Source: Bradyrhizobium sp. 199 (GTDB lineage: Bacteria; Pseudomonadota; Alphaproteobacteria; Rhizobiales; Xanthobacteraceae). Taken from it: a stretch of DNA of 64,000 bases. Position numbers and translations under genes: made by a program. The notes under the pieces are model-generated. The model had not been told where the DNA came from and did not search any database. It saw nothing but the letters and a program-made list of their open reading frames with translations. Shown here piece by piece: positions 45,756-53,906 of the stretch (positions within the stretch are counted from its first letter, which is position 1; each line of letters starts with the position of its first letter). The DNA lies in NCBI RefSeq assembly GCF_023073355.1, contig NZ_JADPJI010000006.1:124001-188000 (forward strand). The letters run 5' to 3'.

Positions 45756-47108
45756 ATGAGCTCAATCTCGGTCAATCTGCTGCTTGCGGCGCTCTTGCTC
45801 GCCGCCAACGCGTTTTACGTGGCGGCGGAATTTGCGCTGGTGAAGAGCCGCGGCTTTCGCGTCAAGGCCATGGTCGAGCAGAACCGCTTCGGCGCGCGCC
45901 TGCTGCAGACCATGATGGGAAACATCGAATCCTATCTCGCCTGCTGCCAACTCGGCATCACCATGGCATCTCTGGGTCTCGGCTGGATCGGAGAGCCGAC
46001 CGTTTCCGCGCTGCTGAGCCCGGTCCTCCGTCCGCTCGGATTGTCAGAGGCCACGCTGCACTTCACCTCGTTCGTGGCCGGCTTTTTGATTTTCTCCTCG
46101 CTGCACATCATCATCGGCGAACAGGTGCCGAAGACGCTTGCAATTCGGGAGCCGATGCCGGTGTCGCAATGGATCGCGTATCCGCTGCACGTCTCCTACC
46201 TCGTGTTCTATCCGCTGAGCTGGTCTCTGAACGCGGCTTCGAGCGCGATCCTGCGTATGATCGGGGTCCAGGAGTTTTCGCAGCACGAAATCCTGACGGA
46301 TTCCGAGATCGAAGGCCTGGTCGAGGAATCGGCCGTGCATGGCAAGATCGAGAGCGGTGAGGCCGAGTATATTCACAATGTCTTCCGCCTTGGCGAACTG
46401 ACGGTGTCTGACGTGATGGTTCACCGTACCTCTATGGTGATGATCAATGCCGATCTGCCGCCCGAGGAGCTGGTGCGGGAGGTGCTGGCTACCGAATACA
46501 CCCGCATTCCGCTGTGGCGCGACAAGTCGGAGAACATCATCGGCATTCTGCACGCCAAGGATCTGTTGCGGGCCATCCGCGCGTCGGACGGCGATACCTC
46601 GCGCATCGACGTCACCACCATCATGCTGCCGCCCTGGTTCGTGCCGGAAATGCGGCCGATATCCCAGCAGCTGAAGGCGTTCCGGCGCCGCAAGACCCAT
46701 TTCGCGCTTGTTGTCGACGAGTATGGTGAAGTTGAAGGCCTCGTGACGCTGGAAGACATTCTGGAGGAGATCGTCGGCGATATCTCCGACGAGCATGACG
46801 ACGTCGTCGCCGGCGTGCGTCGCCAGCCGGACGGTTCGGTCGTGGTCGACGGCTCGGTGCCGATCCGCGACCTCAACCGCGCCATGGATTGGCATCTGCC
46901 CGATGAGGAGGCAACGACGGTCGCCGGCCTCGTCATCCACGAGGCGCGCTCGATCCCCGACCGCGGCCAGAGTTTTACGTTCCACGGCTTCCGTTTTCGC
47001 GTTCTCCGCCGCGAACGCAACCGCATCACCGCGCTCCGTATTTCACCGGTGCCGCGCGATGCGGAGCTGGAAGACGCCAAGCCGAGGCGGGCCGGGACGT
47101 CGTTTTAA
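45756..47108 (+). CDS. CNNM/CBS-domain hemolysin-like membrane protein (CorC/HlyC type)
   Basis: Inner-membrane protein of 450 aa from the ATG at 45756. The CNNM transmembrane domain (about 1-195) has 'AANAFYVAAEFALVKSR' and 'LGLGWIGEPTVSALLSPVL'. Two CBS domains follow (about 210-330, 'VSDVMVHRTSMVMINAD' and 'IIGILHAKDLL'), then a CorC_HlyC domain (about 350-440, 'FALVVDEYGEVEGLVTLEDILEEIVGDI'). Members are linked to magnesium/cobalt efflux, but the ion is not shown here. 64 bp downstream of aroB and possibly in its operon. Confidence 0.93.
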   Translation: MSSISVNLLLAALLLAANAFYVAAEFALVKSRGFRVKAMVEQNRFGARLLQTMMGNIESYLACCQLGITMASLGLGWIGEPTVSALLSPVLRPLGLSEATLHFTSFVAGFLIFSSLHIIIGEQVPKTLAIREPMPVSQWIAYPLHVSYLVFYPLSWSLNAASSAILRMIGVQEFSQHEILTDSEIEGLVEESAVHGKIESGEAEYIHNVFRLGELTVSDVMVHRTSMVMINADLPPEELVREVLATEYTRIPLWRDKSENIIGILHAKDLLRAIRASDGDTSRIDVTTIMLPPWFVPEMRPISQQLKAFRRRKTHFALVVDEYGEVEGLVTLEDILEEIVGDISDEHDDVVAGVRRQPDGSVVVDGSVPIRDLNRAMDWHLPDEEATTVAGLVIHEARSIPDRGQSFTFHGFRFRVLRRERNRITALRISPVPRDAELEDAKPRRAGTSF

Positions 47109-47124
47109 GCTCGCTGTCCTCACC

Positions 47125-47205
47125 GTCATTCCGGGGCGATGCGAAGCATCGAACCTCCGAATCTCGAGATTCCGGATTTGGCTCTTCGAGCCGCCCCGGA
47201 ATGAC
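47125..47205. repeat. Intergenic palindromic repeat, family B
   Basis: Starts GTCATTCCGGGGCGATGCGAAGCATCG, has the central ATCTCGAGAT palindrome, and ends GCCGCCCCGGAATGAC. Its outer arms pair over the full length. It lies between convergent hemolysin-like and bolA genes. Confidence 0.75.
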
Positions 47206-47209
47206 TGAG

Positions 47210-47479
47210 TCAATTTTCCCCCGGCGCCTGCGCCTGGATCGCCAGTGCGTGCACGCTGCCGGCAAGTTCCGCGGCCAGCGCCGCATTTATCATGCGATGG
47301 CAGTCGACCCGGCTCTTCCCTTTGAAGGCGGCAGACACGATATACACACGGAAGTGCGTCTCACCGCTCGGCCGATGGCCGGCGTGGCCCTCATGCAGAT
47401 GTGACTCGTCGACGACTTGCAGGCTTTCGGGCGTGAAAGCTTCCTGCAACTTGTTGCTGATAGTGTCTCTCATAGCCAT
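47210..47479 (-). CDS. bolA: BolA-family protein
   Basis: Small stress- and iron-sulfur-related protein of 89 aa. 'LQEAFTPESLQVVDESHLHEGHAG' and 'ETHFRVYIVSAAFKGKSRVDCHRMINAALAAELAGSVHALAIQA' cover the whole BolA fold, including the 'HRMI' helix and the conserved H that coordinates a shared [2Fe-2S] cluster with a monothiol glutaredoxin. An ATG two codons in is an alternative start. Divergent from the DnaJ-domain gene. Confidence 0.92.
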   Translation of the reverse strand: MAMRDTISNKLQEAFTPESLQVVDESHLHEGHAGHRPSGETHFRVYIVSAAFKGKSRVDCHRMINAALAAELAGSVHALAIQAQAPGEN

Positions 47480-47553
47480 GTGTGTGCCATCAAGGTGCGC
47501 GTTGCCGCTCTGTCAATTGCGTAGGTCGCCTGTGGCGGCCGTTTCCTAAAAAC

Positions 47554-47572
47554 GCCGAAGCGAAGCTTCGGC
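47554..47572. other. Short perfect hairpin GCCGAAGC-GAA-GCTTCGGC
   Basis: Eight-base perfect arms around a GAA triloop lie in the 160-bp divergent region between bolA and the DnaJ-domain gene. It is too far from a gene end to be an obvious terminator; it may be a 5' leader structure for either gene. Confidence 0.5.
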
Positions 47573-47639
47573 TACGTGTTTGCAGCTAATTGCAATGTCA
47601 AGACTTGAAGGTTTTCGCATTGCGTAGTCAAAGTCAGCC

Positions 47640-48275
47640 ATGCCGATCGATTCATCAAAGTTCTTCGACTCCATCCGGGTCAAGCCGAAAGGCAAGCAAC
47701 CGGAAGTGAAGCCGCGCGACGCCGTGGTCAACTGCGAGTGGACCGGGTGCCAGAACAAAGGCGCCCATCGTGCGCCCAAGGGTCGCGACAATCAGCGTGA
47801 GTACTGGCACTTCTGCCTGAACCACGTGCGCGAGTACAACCAGAACTACAATTTCTTCTCCGGCATGAATGCCGACGCTGTCGCGCGCTATCAGAAGGAC
47901 GCGCTGACCGGCCATCGTCCGACCTGGAAGATGGGCGCCAATGGCGGCGTTAAGAAGGGCGCGGAGGCCGAGATCGACAGCGCATTCGATCCGTTCAGCA
48001 TGTTCCAGGAGCTCAACGGCCGCACCGGCTGGCGTGCCGGGCCGCAGGCCGCGCCCAAGGCCGAGACGCGCAAGATCATGAACGCCGAGCGCAAGGCGCT
48101 CCAGGTGATGGGCCTCGGCCCCGACTCCACGCTCGCGGACGTCAAGTCCAAGTACAAGGCGCTGGTGAAGCAGCACCACCCCGACGCCAACGGCGGCGAT
48201 CGCTCCACCGAGGATCGCCTGATCGAGATCATCAAGGCGTACAATTATCTGAAGACGGTGGTACGCGAGGCGTAA
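47640..48275 (+). CDS. J-domain (DnaJ-like) protein
   Basis: Protein of 211 aa. The N-terminal two thirds is specific to alphaproteobacteria ('CEWTGCQNKGAHRAPKGRDNQREYWHFCLNHVREYNQNYNFF', a Cys/His-rich patch that could bind zinc). The C-terminal J-domain (about 155-211) reads 'ALQVMGLGPDSTLADVKSKYKALVKQHHPDANGG', with the DnaK-stimulating HPD at about 180-182. No G/F or substrate domains, so it is a specialised co-chaperone with unknown client. Confidence 0.9.
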   Translation: MPIDSSKFFDSIRVKPKGKQPEVKPRDAVVNCEWTGCQNKGAHRAPKGRDNQREYWHFCLNHVREYNQNYNFFSGMNADAVARYQKDALTGHRPTWKMGANGGVKKGAEAEIDSAFDPFSMFQELNGRTGWRAGPQAAPKAETRKIMNAERKALQVMGLGPDSTLADVKSKYKALVKQHHPDANGGDRSTEDRLIEIIKAYNYLKTVVREA

Positions 48276-48277
48276 GG

Positions 48278-49315
48278 CTACGCCTCCGGGAAGGACAGTT
48301 CGCAGACCAGTCCTTCCGGCCTCCACTGCCGGCTAACTCGTCCCCGCAGGGTCCGGATGATGCCGTCGACGGCGCCGACCCCGAAGCCCGTGCGTGTCGG
48401 CGGCTCGTTGACCCGAGGACCGCCGTGCTCCGACCATCGCAGCACGAGAGGCTCGGCCTCAGTGGTCTCCCAGTGGATGTTCAGCCTGCCCGACCGGGTT
48501 GACAGCGCCCCGTATTTGGCAGCGTTGGTCGCCAGCTCATGCACGGCGACCGCGATTGATTGGGCAAGCGTGGCCGGCAGACGGATATCCTCACCCACGA
48601 TGCGGATGCGTTCGCCGTCTCCGCCTGCGTACGGCCGGAGTTCCTCTTCGACGATCGTCTTCAGACTCGCACCGGTCCAGCGCGACTCCGAGAACAGCCT
48701 CTGCACATTGGCGAGGGCGCTGAGCCGGCCTTGAAACGCGGCCTGGAATTCTGCGCCGGTCTCGGCCTTCGTCAGCCGCAGTATCGCCTGGGTCACCGCG
48801 AGCAGATTGTTGGAACGATGATCGACCTCATAGGCGAGGAGCATCATCCGCTGCTCGGCCTGCTTGCGGGCGGTGATGTCGACCAGCATGTTCACCGCGC
48901 CAACCAGTCCACCGCGTTCGTCGCGCAGCGGCGTCGGATACGGCATGAAGCAGATCCGGGTGCCGTCCGGCCGTTCGGCCACCGCCTCGACATCGCGTAT
49001 CGGGCGGTTCTGCTTCAGCGCGATGGCCATGGGGCACTCGTCGTGGGGGAGCGGCGTGCCGTCGGGCAGATAGAGCTTCCATGTCACGCACCACATCTCG
49101 CCGACCTTCGGCGTGCGTCCGGCAAAATCGATGCAGGCTTGATTGAAGAAGGTGATGCGGCCCTCTGCGTCGGTGGTGTAGATCGCGGCCGGAAGCGCCT
49201 GGAGCAAGTCCTGGAATCGCCTCTCGGAATCCGCCTCGGCAACGCTCCTGCTCGTTGCTTGCCTGGCGATCTCCCCGATCCTGGCCTCGTCAGATGGTCC
49301 AAGCAAGTCCAGCAT
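48278..49315 (-). CDS. PAS-domain HWE-family sensor histidine kinase
   Basis: Soluble kinase of 345 aa. A PAS domain (about 33-155) starts 'RFQDLLQALPAAIYTTDAEGRITFFNQACIDF' and ends 'VDITARKQAEQR'. The HWE dimerisation/phosphoacceptor stretch 'LLAYEVDHRSNNLLAVTQAILRLT' provides the His. The ATPase domain has 'AVAVHELATNAAKYGALS' and the diagnostic WE in NIHWETTE. It lacks a receiver partner nearby. HWE kinases often feed the general stress response or light sensing; the input is unknown. It converges on the DnaJ-domain gene, stops 2 bp apart. Confidence 0.92.
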   Translation of the reverse strand: MLDLLGPSDEARIGEIARQATSRSVAEADSERRFQDLLQALPAAIYTTDAEGRITFFNQACIDFAGRTPKVGEMWCVTWKLYLPDGTPLPHDECPMAIALKQNRPIRDVEAVAERPDGTRICFMPYPTPLRDERGGLVGAVNMLVDITARKQAEQRMMLLAYEVDHRSNNLLAVTQAILRLTKAETGAEFQAAFQGRLSALANVQRLFSESRWTGASLKTIVEEELRPYAGGDGERIRIVGEDIRLPATLAQSIAVAVHELATNAAKYGALSTRSGRLNIHWETTEAEPLVLRWSEHGGPRVNEPPTRTGFGVGAVDGIIRTLRGRVSRQWRPEGLVCELSFPEA

Positions 49316-49476
49316 TGCGTTCCTCGGGCGGGGCCAGTTCAGCTAATTCGCCGGCCGCACATATGTTCCACGATGCTGGTCGGACACGTGCAGAGCTTCC
49401 ACCACCTGTCGGTAGATCAGGGCTTCGCCCGCACGACAGCGGAGTGGAGCTCCGCTGTCGTCTTTCTCTTAATCCG
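49316..49476. other. Intergenic region between kinase and citrate synthase genes
   Basis: 161 bp with no gene. A hairpin 'cggagtggagctccgctg' near 49440-49457 could be a weak terminator for the citrate synthase-like gene read from the right, but it lacks a T-run on that side. Confidence 0.35.
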
Positions 49477-50580
49477 TTAGTCGCATGACGCCTGCGGCAT
49501 CGCCCCGACATAGGACGAACTCGGCCGGATCAGCCGCCCCGTGCGCTGCTGCTCGCGTGCATGCGCGGTCCATCCCGCGGCGCGTGCCATCGCGAAGACC
49601 GGCGTGAACGCCTGGCGCGGGATCGCCAGCGCGTCGAGCAGGATCGCCGTGAAGAACTCGACATTCGTCTCCAGCGGCCGTTCCGGATTCTTCTTACGCA
49701 GCGCGCTGCGGATATAGGCTTCGACCTCGCCGGCAAAGGGCAGGTCGGCACCGTCGGCCGACAGCCGCTCGATTGCGGCCTTGAGCACGTCTGCGCGCGG
49801 ATCGCGCACGCGATAGACGCGATGGCCAAAGCCCATCAGCCGCTCGCCGCGCGCCAGCGCCGCGTCCACCCATGGCTTGATCCGCTCGCGCGAGCCGATC
49901 GCGTCCAACATCTCCAGCACCGGCTCCGGCGCACCGCCATGCAGGGGGCCGGTCAGTGCGCAATAGCCGGCGGTGACGGCGGCAAACAGATCGGCTTGCG
50001 TCGAGGCCACCACGCGCGTGGTGAAGGTCGAGGCATTCATGCCGTGATCGCAGACCGTGACGAAATAGGCATCGAGCGCCGCGACCTCGCGCGGCTCCGG
50101 GGAGGCGCCACGCAACATCCGCAACGTGTCGGCGGCATGGCTTGCATTCGGATCGGGCGCGACCGGCTCCAGCCCCTTGGCGCGCCGGACCAGCGCGCCT
50201 GCGATCACCGGAAACGCGCCCACGATCGTCGCCTCATGCTCCAGCCCGTTCTCCGCGCGAAGCCCTGCGACCGCCGCGCGAAACCCGTCGACGATGCTCA
50301 TGCCGCGCGTCGCCGGCAGCAGGTCCGGCAGGCGCGCGAAGGCGCGCTCGCGCGCCGCCCCCAGGCTTGCCCGCACGTTGGCTTCGCTCAAGCCGGCCTT
50401 GCCGGCGCCGTTCCAGAGTCGGGCGGTGGCGCCCTCGAAGCTCGACTGGCTCGCCAGCCGGCCGACATGCTCCCCGGCAATGATCAGCTCGCCGCGCTCG
50501 CCGTCGACATGGCTCAACACGGTCTCGGCCGCGGCAATGCCGTCCAGCCCGATCTGGCTTTTGGTGAGGTGGATATTCAT
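49477..50580 (-). CDS. Citrate synthase/methylcitrate synthase family protein
   Basis: Protein of 367 aa with the citrate synthase active-site histidines H214 (TGPLHGGAP) and H253 (GFGHRVYR). The third catalytic position, usually Asp in 'NVDFY', is Glu308 here (TNVEFFTAI). The C terminus 'GWTAHAREQQRTGRLIRPSSSYVG' supplies substrate arginines. It is shorter than the housekeeping GltA, so it is likely a secondary citrate or 2-methylcitrate synthase. An AGGAGA precedes the start. Divergent from a paralogue with a helix-turn-helix. Confidence 0.88.
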   Translation of the reverse strand: MNIHLTKSQIGLDGIAAAETVLSHVDGERGELIIAGEHVGRLASQSSFEGATARLWNGAGKAGLSEANVRASLGAARERAFARLPDLLPATRGMSIVDGFRAAVAGLRAENGLEHEATIVGAFPVIAGALVRRAKGLEPVAPDPNASHAADTLRMLRGASPEPREVAALDAYFVTVCDHGMNASTFTTRVVASTQADLFAAVTAGYCALTGPLHGGAPEPVLEMLDAIGSRERIKPWVDAALARGERLMGFGHRVYRVRDPRADVLKAAIERLSADGADLPFAGEVEAYIRSALRKKNPERPLETNVEFFTAILLDALAIPRQAFTPVFAMARAAGWTAHAREQQRTGRLIRPSSSYVGAMPQASCD

Positions 50581-50628
50581 GGCCCAATCTCCTGTTCACG
50601 GAGGACACAAGGTCAGGCCACTCGACAC

Positions 50629-50657
50629 ATTGATCAATCTTGATTACATCAATCAAT
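50629..50657. promoter_or_regulatory. Cluster of TTGAT/ATCAA half-sites at the start of the HTH-citrate synthase gene
   Basis: In 29 bp there are TTGAT at 50630 and 50640 and ATCAA at 50633, 50648 and 50652, giving the perfect palindrome ATTGATCAAT and the inverted pair TTGAT-tac-ATCAA. The cluster abuts the ATG at 50658 in a divergent region of only 77 bp. It is the likely binding site of the adjacent HTH protein, and there is no separate Shine-Dalgarno. Function is inference. Confidence 0.55.
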
Positions 50658-51884
50658 ATGAAAGATTCCGCGCTTTATCTGTCGGCCCAAGAGGCCGCGG
50701 CCGAGCTAGCGATCTCGCCGGCCACCCTCTACGCCTATGTCAGCCGGGGCCTGATCCGCTCCGAGCCGACGCCGGACTCGCGGAAAAACCGCTATCGCGC
50801 CGAGGACGTCCGCGCGCTCAAGGAGCGCCGCGTGCCGTCCCCGGAGCCGCGGGGCTTGCGCAGCTTCGATGCCGATCTGCCTGTCATGGACACGGAGATC
50901 TCGACCATCACCGAGGAGGGCGCGATCTATCGCGGCGTCAACTGCGTCGACCTCTCCGAGAACGGCACGCTGGAGCACGCCGCGACATTGCTGTGGGACG
51001 TCTCCGGGGTCGATCCGTTCGATCTGGACAATCAACCTGAAATCTCCGAGGAGATGCGCGCGATCGGGCAAGCCGCACGTCGGGCGGCGCCGATCGACCG
51101 CGCCATCGCCGTGCTGGCGCTGGCCACGAGCGCCGATCCCCGCGCCTTCACCCGCGCGCCCGATGGCCGCGCCATGGTCGGCGCGCGCATCGTTCGCCTG
51201 CTGGTGGCGACCATGCTCAATGCCGAGCCCTCGGCCGCGCCGCTGCACGAGGAGATCGCGAAGGGCTGGGCGGCGGACAACAAGCACGCGCCTGATCTGA
51301 TCCGCCGCGCGCTGGTTCTGCTCGCAGATCACGAGCTGAACGCCTCGACCTTCACCGCGCGCTGCGCGGCCTCGACCGGCCTTAACCTCTATGACGCCGT
51401 GATCGCCGGTCTCGCCGCGTTGAAAGGGCCGCAGCATGGCGGTGCCGGCGTGCTGGCCTCGCAGCTCGTCAAGACGCTGGTCGATCGCGATGTCGCCCCG
51501 ATGGTGCGCGAGCGCGTCGCGCTCGGCGAACGTTTTGCCGGCTTCGGCCATGGCGTCTACAAGCGCGGCGATCCCCGCGCGCAATCGCTGCTCAATGCGC
51601 TCTCGCGCGCCGGCGCGCCGCGCAAATTCACCCGCGAGGTGCCGGAGCGGATCGCGGAAGCGACCGGCGAGTTCGTCAACATCGACTATGCGCTCGCCGT
51701 GCTCGTGCACGCGCTGCGCCTGCCAGCCGGCAGCGAACTTGCTCTGTTCGCAATGGCCCGCAGCGTCGGCTGGATCGCGCATGCGAGCGAGCAATTGCAG
51801 TTCGGCAAGCTGATCAGGCCGCGGGCGAGGTATGTTGGGCCGGCGCCGGGACGGAGGACGGCGGCTACGCCCTCGAACGACTGA
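50658..51884 (+). CDS. Citrate synthase-family protein with N-terminal helix-turn-helix
   Basis: Protein of 408 aa. Residues about 7-57 form a MerR/excisionase-like HTH ('LSAQEAAAELAISPATLYAYVSRGLIRS', 'RYRAEDVRALKERR'). The rest is a citrate synthase fold with H260 (KGPQHGGAG), H298 (GFGHGVYKRGDPR) and D343 (NIDYALAVL), so all three catalytic residues are kept, though the Arg after the second His is Gly. The ATG at 50658 is preferred over a TTG at 50640 inside the half-site cluster. It may be an enzyme that regulates its own region; a pure regulator that lost activity is the alternative. Confidence 0.88.
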   Translation: MKDSALYLSAQEAAAELAISPATLYAYVSRGLIRSEPTPDSRKNRYRAEDVRALKERRVPSPEPRGLRSFDADLPVMDTEISTITEEGAIYRGVNCVDLSENGTLEHAATLLWDVSGVDPFDLDNQPEISEEMRAIGQAARRAAPIDRAIAVLALATSADPRAFTRAPDGRAMVGARIVRLLVATMLNAEPSAAPLHEEIAKGWAADNKHAPDLIRRALVLLADHELNASTFTARCAASTGLNLYDAVIAGLAALKGPQHGGAGVLASQLVKTLVDRDVAPMVRERVALGERFAGFGHGVYKRGDPRAQSLLNALSRAGAPRKFTREVPERIAEATGEFVNIDYALAVLVHALRLPAGSELALFAMARSVGWIAHASEQLQFGKLIRPRARYVGPAPGRRTAATPSND

Positions 51885-52024
51885 GAGAGTGTATCGATAG
51901 ATCCCCCCACACCGCTTGTCGTGTTTTGTTGTTCCTTTCAAGCGGATGCCCGCGGTGGCCTCTGGTACGGCCGCCTCGTGCCCAAGACACACACGCCATA
52001 CATGAGCTCACGCAATCGCGAAGC

Positions 52025-52999
52025 TCAAGGCTTCGGCCGGCCTTGGACACCCGACCTATGAGCCTTGGCAAATACATCGTCCCACGGCGGATTCGGGGGG
52101 AAAACCTCGCTCAGGAACGTGACGAAAGCCTTCACGTTCGGACTGCTTCGACGGCTTTCCGGCCATAACGCGGTGATGGTGGTTCTTGGAACGGCGAAAT
52201 CCTGAAGTACGGGGATCAGTTCTCCCCGTCTTACATAAGCAGCCGCGACGTAAGTGGGGGTAACACCGATGCCGCCACCTGAGGCAATGACATTGGCAAC
52301 AGCGTCACTGACATCTGTGATGATAGCCGCGTCGGGAATGATCTCGGTCAAACGGCCGCCGATCAGGAAGGGCCAGCGAAATGTCTGGCCCGAACTCTGG
52401 AAGCGGAAGTTCACACAGTCATGGTTGACCAGTTCGTCTGGATGGCAAGGCACGCCGCGCCGGGCCAGATAGTCTGGGGAGGCGAAAGCGCAGATGCGGT
52501 GTGGCACGAGCTGACGCGAGATCAGTCGGGAGTCCGCGAGATCGCCGACGCGGATCGCGACATCGATGCCCTCTTCGATGAGATCAACGAACTGGTCGCC
52601 GATCCGCAAGTCGATCGCGAGCTTTGGATAGCGCTCCCGAAAGCGTGGTAGGGCGGGCGCGAGAATATTCACGCCTATGGGTAGCGGCGCGACGATCTTC
52701 AGAGCGCCTGCAGGTTCGGAACGGGCGGCCATCGCCGCTTGTTCGATCGCGTCAGCCTCGCGCAAAAGCCGCAGCGCCCGCTCGTGCAGGTCCCGCCCTT
52801 CCGGGGTCAGCGTGAGCGAGCGCGTCGTACGGCTGAACAGGGTCAGGCCGAGATGCTGCTCCAGCCGTTGTACGCTCTTGCTTATCGCAGACGGCGAAAC
52901 ACCAAGTGCACGAGCCGCGGCTGAATAGCTGCCAAGCGATCCGGAACGGGCAAACGCGATCAGGCCGGTAAGTCGATCGAGGCCGATTTGTGCCACCAT
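52025..52999 (-). CDS. LysR-family transcriptional regulator
   Basis: Regulator of 324 aa from the ATG at 52999. The N-terminal winged HTH (about 3-62) reads 'LTGLIAFARSGSLGSYSAAARALGVSPSAISKSVQRLEQHLGLTLFSRTTRSLTLTPEG', followed by a LysR substrate domain of the PbpR/CrgA-like branch ('IGVNILAPALPRFRERYPKLAIDLRIGD', 'IASGGGIGVTPTYVAA'). It is divergent from the SDR gene, 104 bp apart, its probable target. Confidence 0.93.
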   Translation of the reverse strand: MVAQIGLDRLTGLIAFARSGSLGSYSAAARALGVSPSAISKSVQRLEQHLGLTLFSRTTRSLTLTPEGRDLHERALRLLREADAIEQAAMAARSEPAGALKIVAPLPIGVNILAPALPRFRERYPKLAIDLRIGDQFVDLIEEGIDVAIRVGDLADSRLISRQLVPHRICAFASPDYLARRGVPCHPDELVNHDCVNFRFQSSGQTFRWPFLIGGRLTEIIPDAAIITDVSDAVANVIASGGGIGVTPTYVAAAYVRRGELIPVLQDFAVPRTTITALWPESRRSSPNVKAFVTFLSEVFPPNPPWDDVFAKAHRSGVQGRPKP

Positions 53000-53103
53000 G
53001 GAATAATAGAAGCGAATTTTGGCCTGATTTTCAAGTAGAGGCCATTGGCCTAGCCTCAATCCACTGGCGCGTTGCGCGCCCGCTCTTGAAAGGACCGACT
53101 CCC

Positions 53104-53838
53104 GTGACCGACTCTGCTTCCAAAAGTCTCAAGGATCGCAACGTCGTTATCTTTGGCGGCACATCCGGCATCGGCCTGGCTGCCGCCCAACAGGCCACAG
53201 CCGCGGGCGCCAAGGTTATCGTTGTTGGTTTCGACCCAGCAGGAGCCGAACGAGTTGCCGCCGAGAATGGATTCGCCGGCTGGCGGGCTGCGGATGTGAC
53301 CAAACCTGAGACCATTGCCTCAGCGCTTGCCGACATCCCGCAAGTCGACGATCTTGTTCTGCTTGCGGGCAGCTTCGTCGCAGGGAAAGTGTTGGAAGCA
53401 GATGTCGCCTACCTGCGCCGCGCCTTCGATGAGCGAATCTGGGCGGCCGTGCATGTTTTGCGAAGCCTTGGGGACCGACTCGCTCTCGACGGGTCCGTCA
53501 CATTCATTTCCGGAGCCTTGGCCGATCGACCCAACGCATATGGCACTTCCGTGCTCGCTGCGGCCTCCGCTGCGATGGAGGCCTTCGCCCGCGGCCTTGT
53601 CCTTGAGTTAGCTCCACGCCGCGTGAATACCTTGTCGCCCGGTACGATCGACACGCCGCTCCTGGCACGTACGCTTGGCGAAGGCCGTGACGCTTACGTG
53701 ACGTCCCTGGAAGAAAAGCTTCCGCTGCACCGCCTTGGCACCGCACAGGAAGCCGGAAATGCCGTGGTTTTCCTAATGAGCAACGGATTCATGAACGGCG
53801 AGACACTTCATGTTGACGGCGGTGCGCGTCTCGTCTGA
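53104..53838 (+). CDS. Atypical short-chain dehydrogenase-like protein
   Basis: SDR-fold protein of 244 aa from the GTG at 53104, preceded by GAAAGGA. The cofactor loop FGGTSGIG (about 17-24), 'LLAGSF' in place of NNAG, and the C-terminal 'NTLSPGTIDTPLLARTL' and 'GETLHVDGG' are SDR features. The catalytic Ser136 and Tyr146 are present (FISGA; AYGTSV), but the position four residues after Tyr is Val150, not Lys. Oxidoreductase activity is therefore doubtful or uses another lysine. Divergent from the LysR regulator. Confidence 0.82.
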   Translation: MTDSASKSLKDRNVVIFGGTSGIGLAAAQQATAAGAKVIVVGFDPAGAERVAAENGFAGWRAADVTKPETIASALADIPQVDDLVLLAGSFVAGKVLEADVAYLRRAFDERIWAAVHVLRSLGDRLALDGSVTFISGALADRPNAYGTSVLAAASAAMEAFARGLVLELAPRRVNTLSPGTIDTPLLARTLGEGRDAYVTSLEEKLPLHRLGTAQEAGNAVVFLMSNGFMNGETLHVDGGARLV

Positions 53839-53906
53839 CGTCCTTCGATCGCGCCGTGAGTGGCGGCTTCACATTGACGCCCAGCGGAGGTCTAGCCGGG
53901 GTGCCT

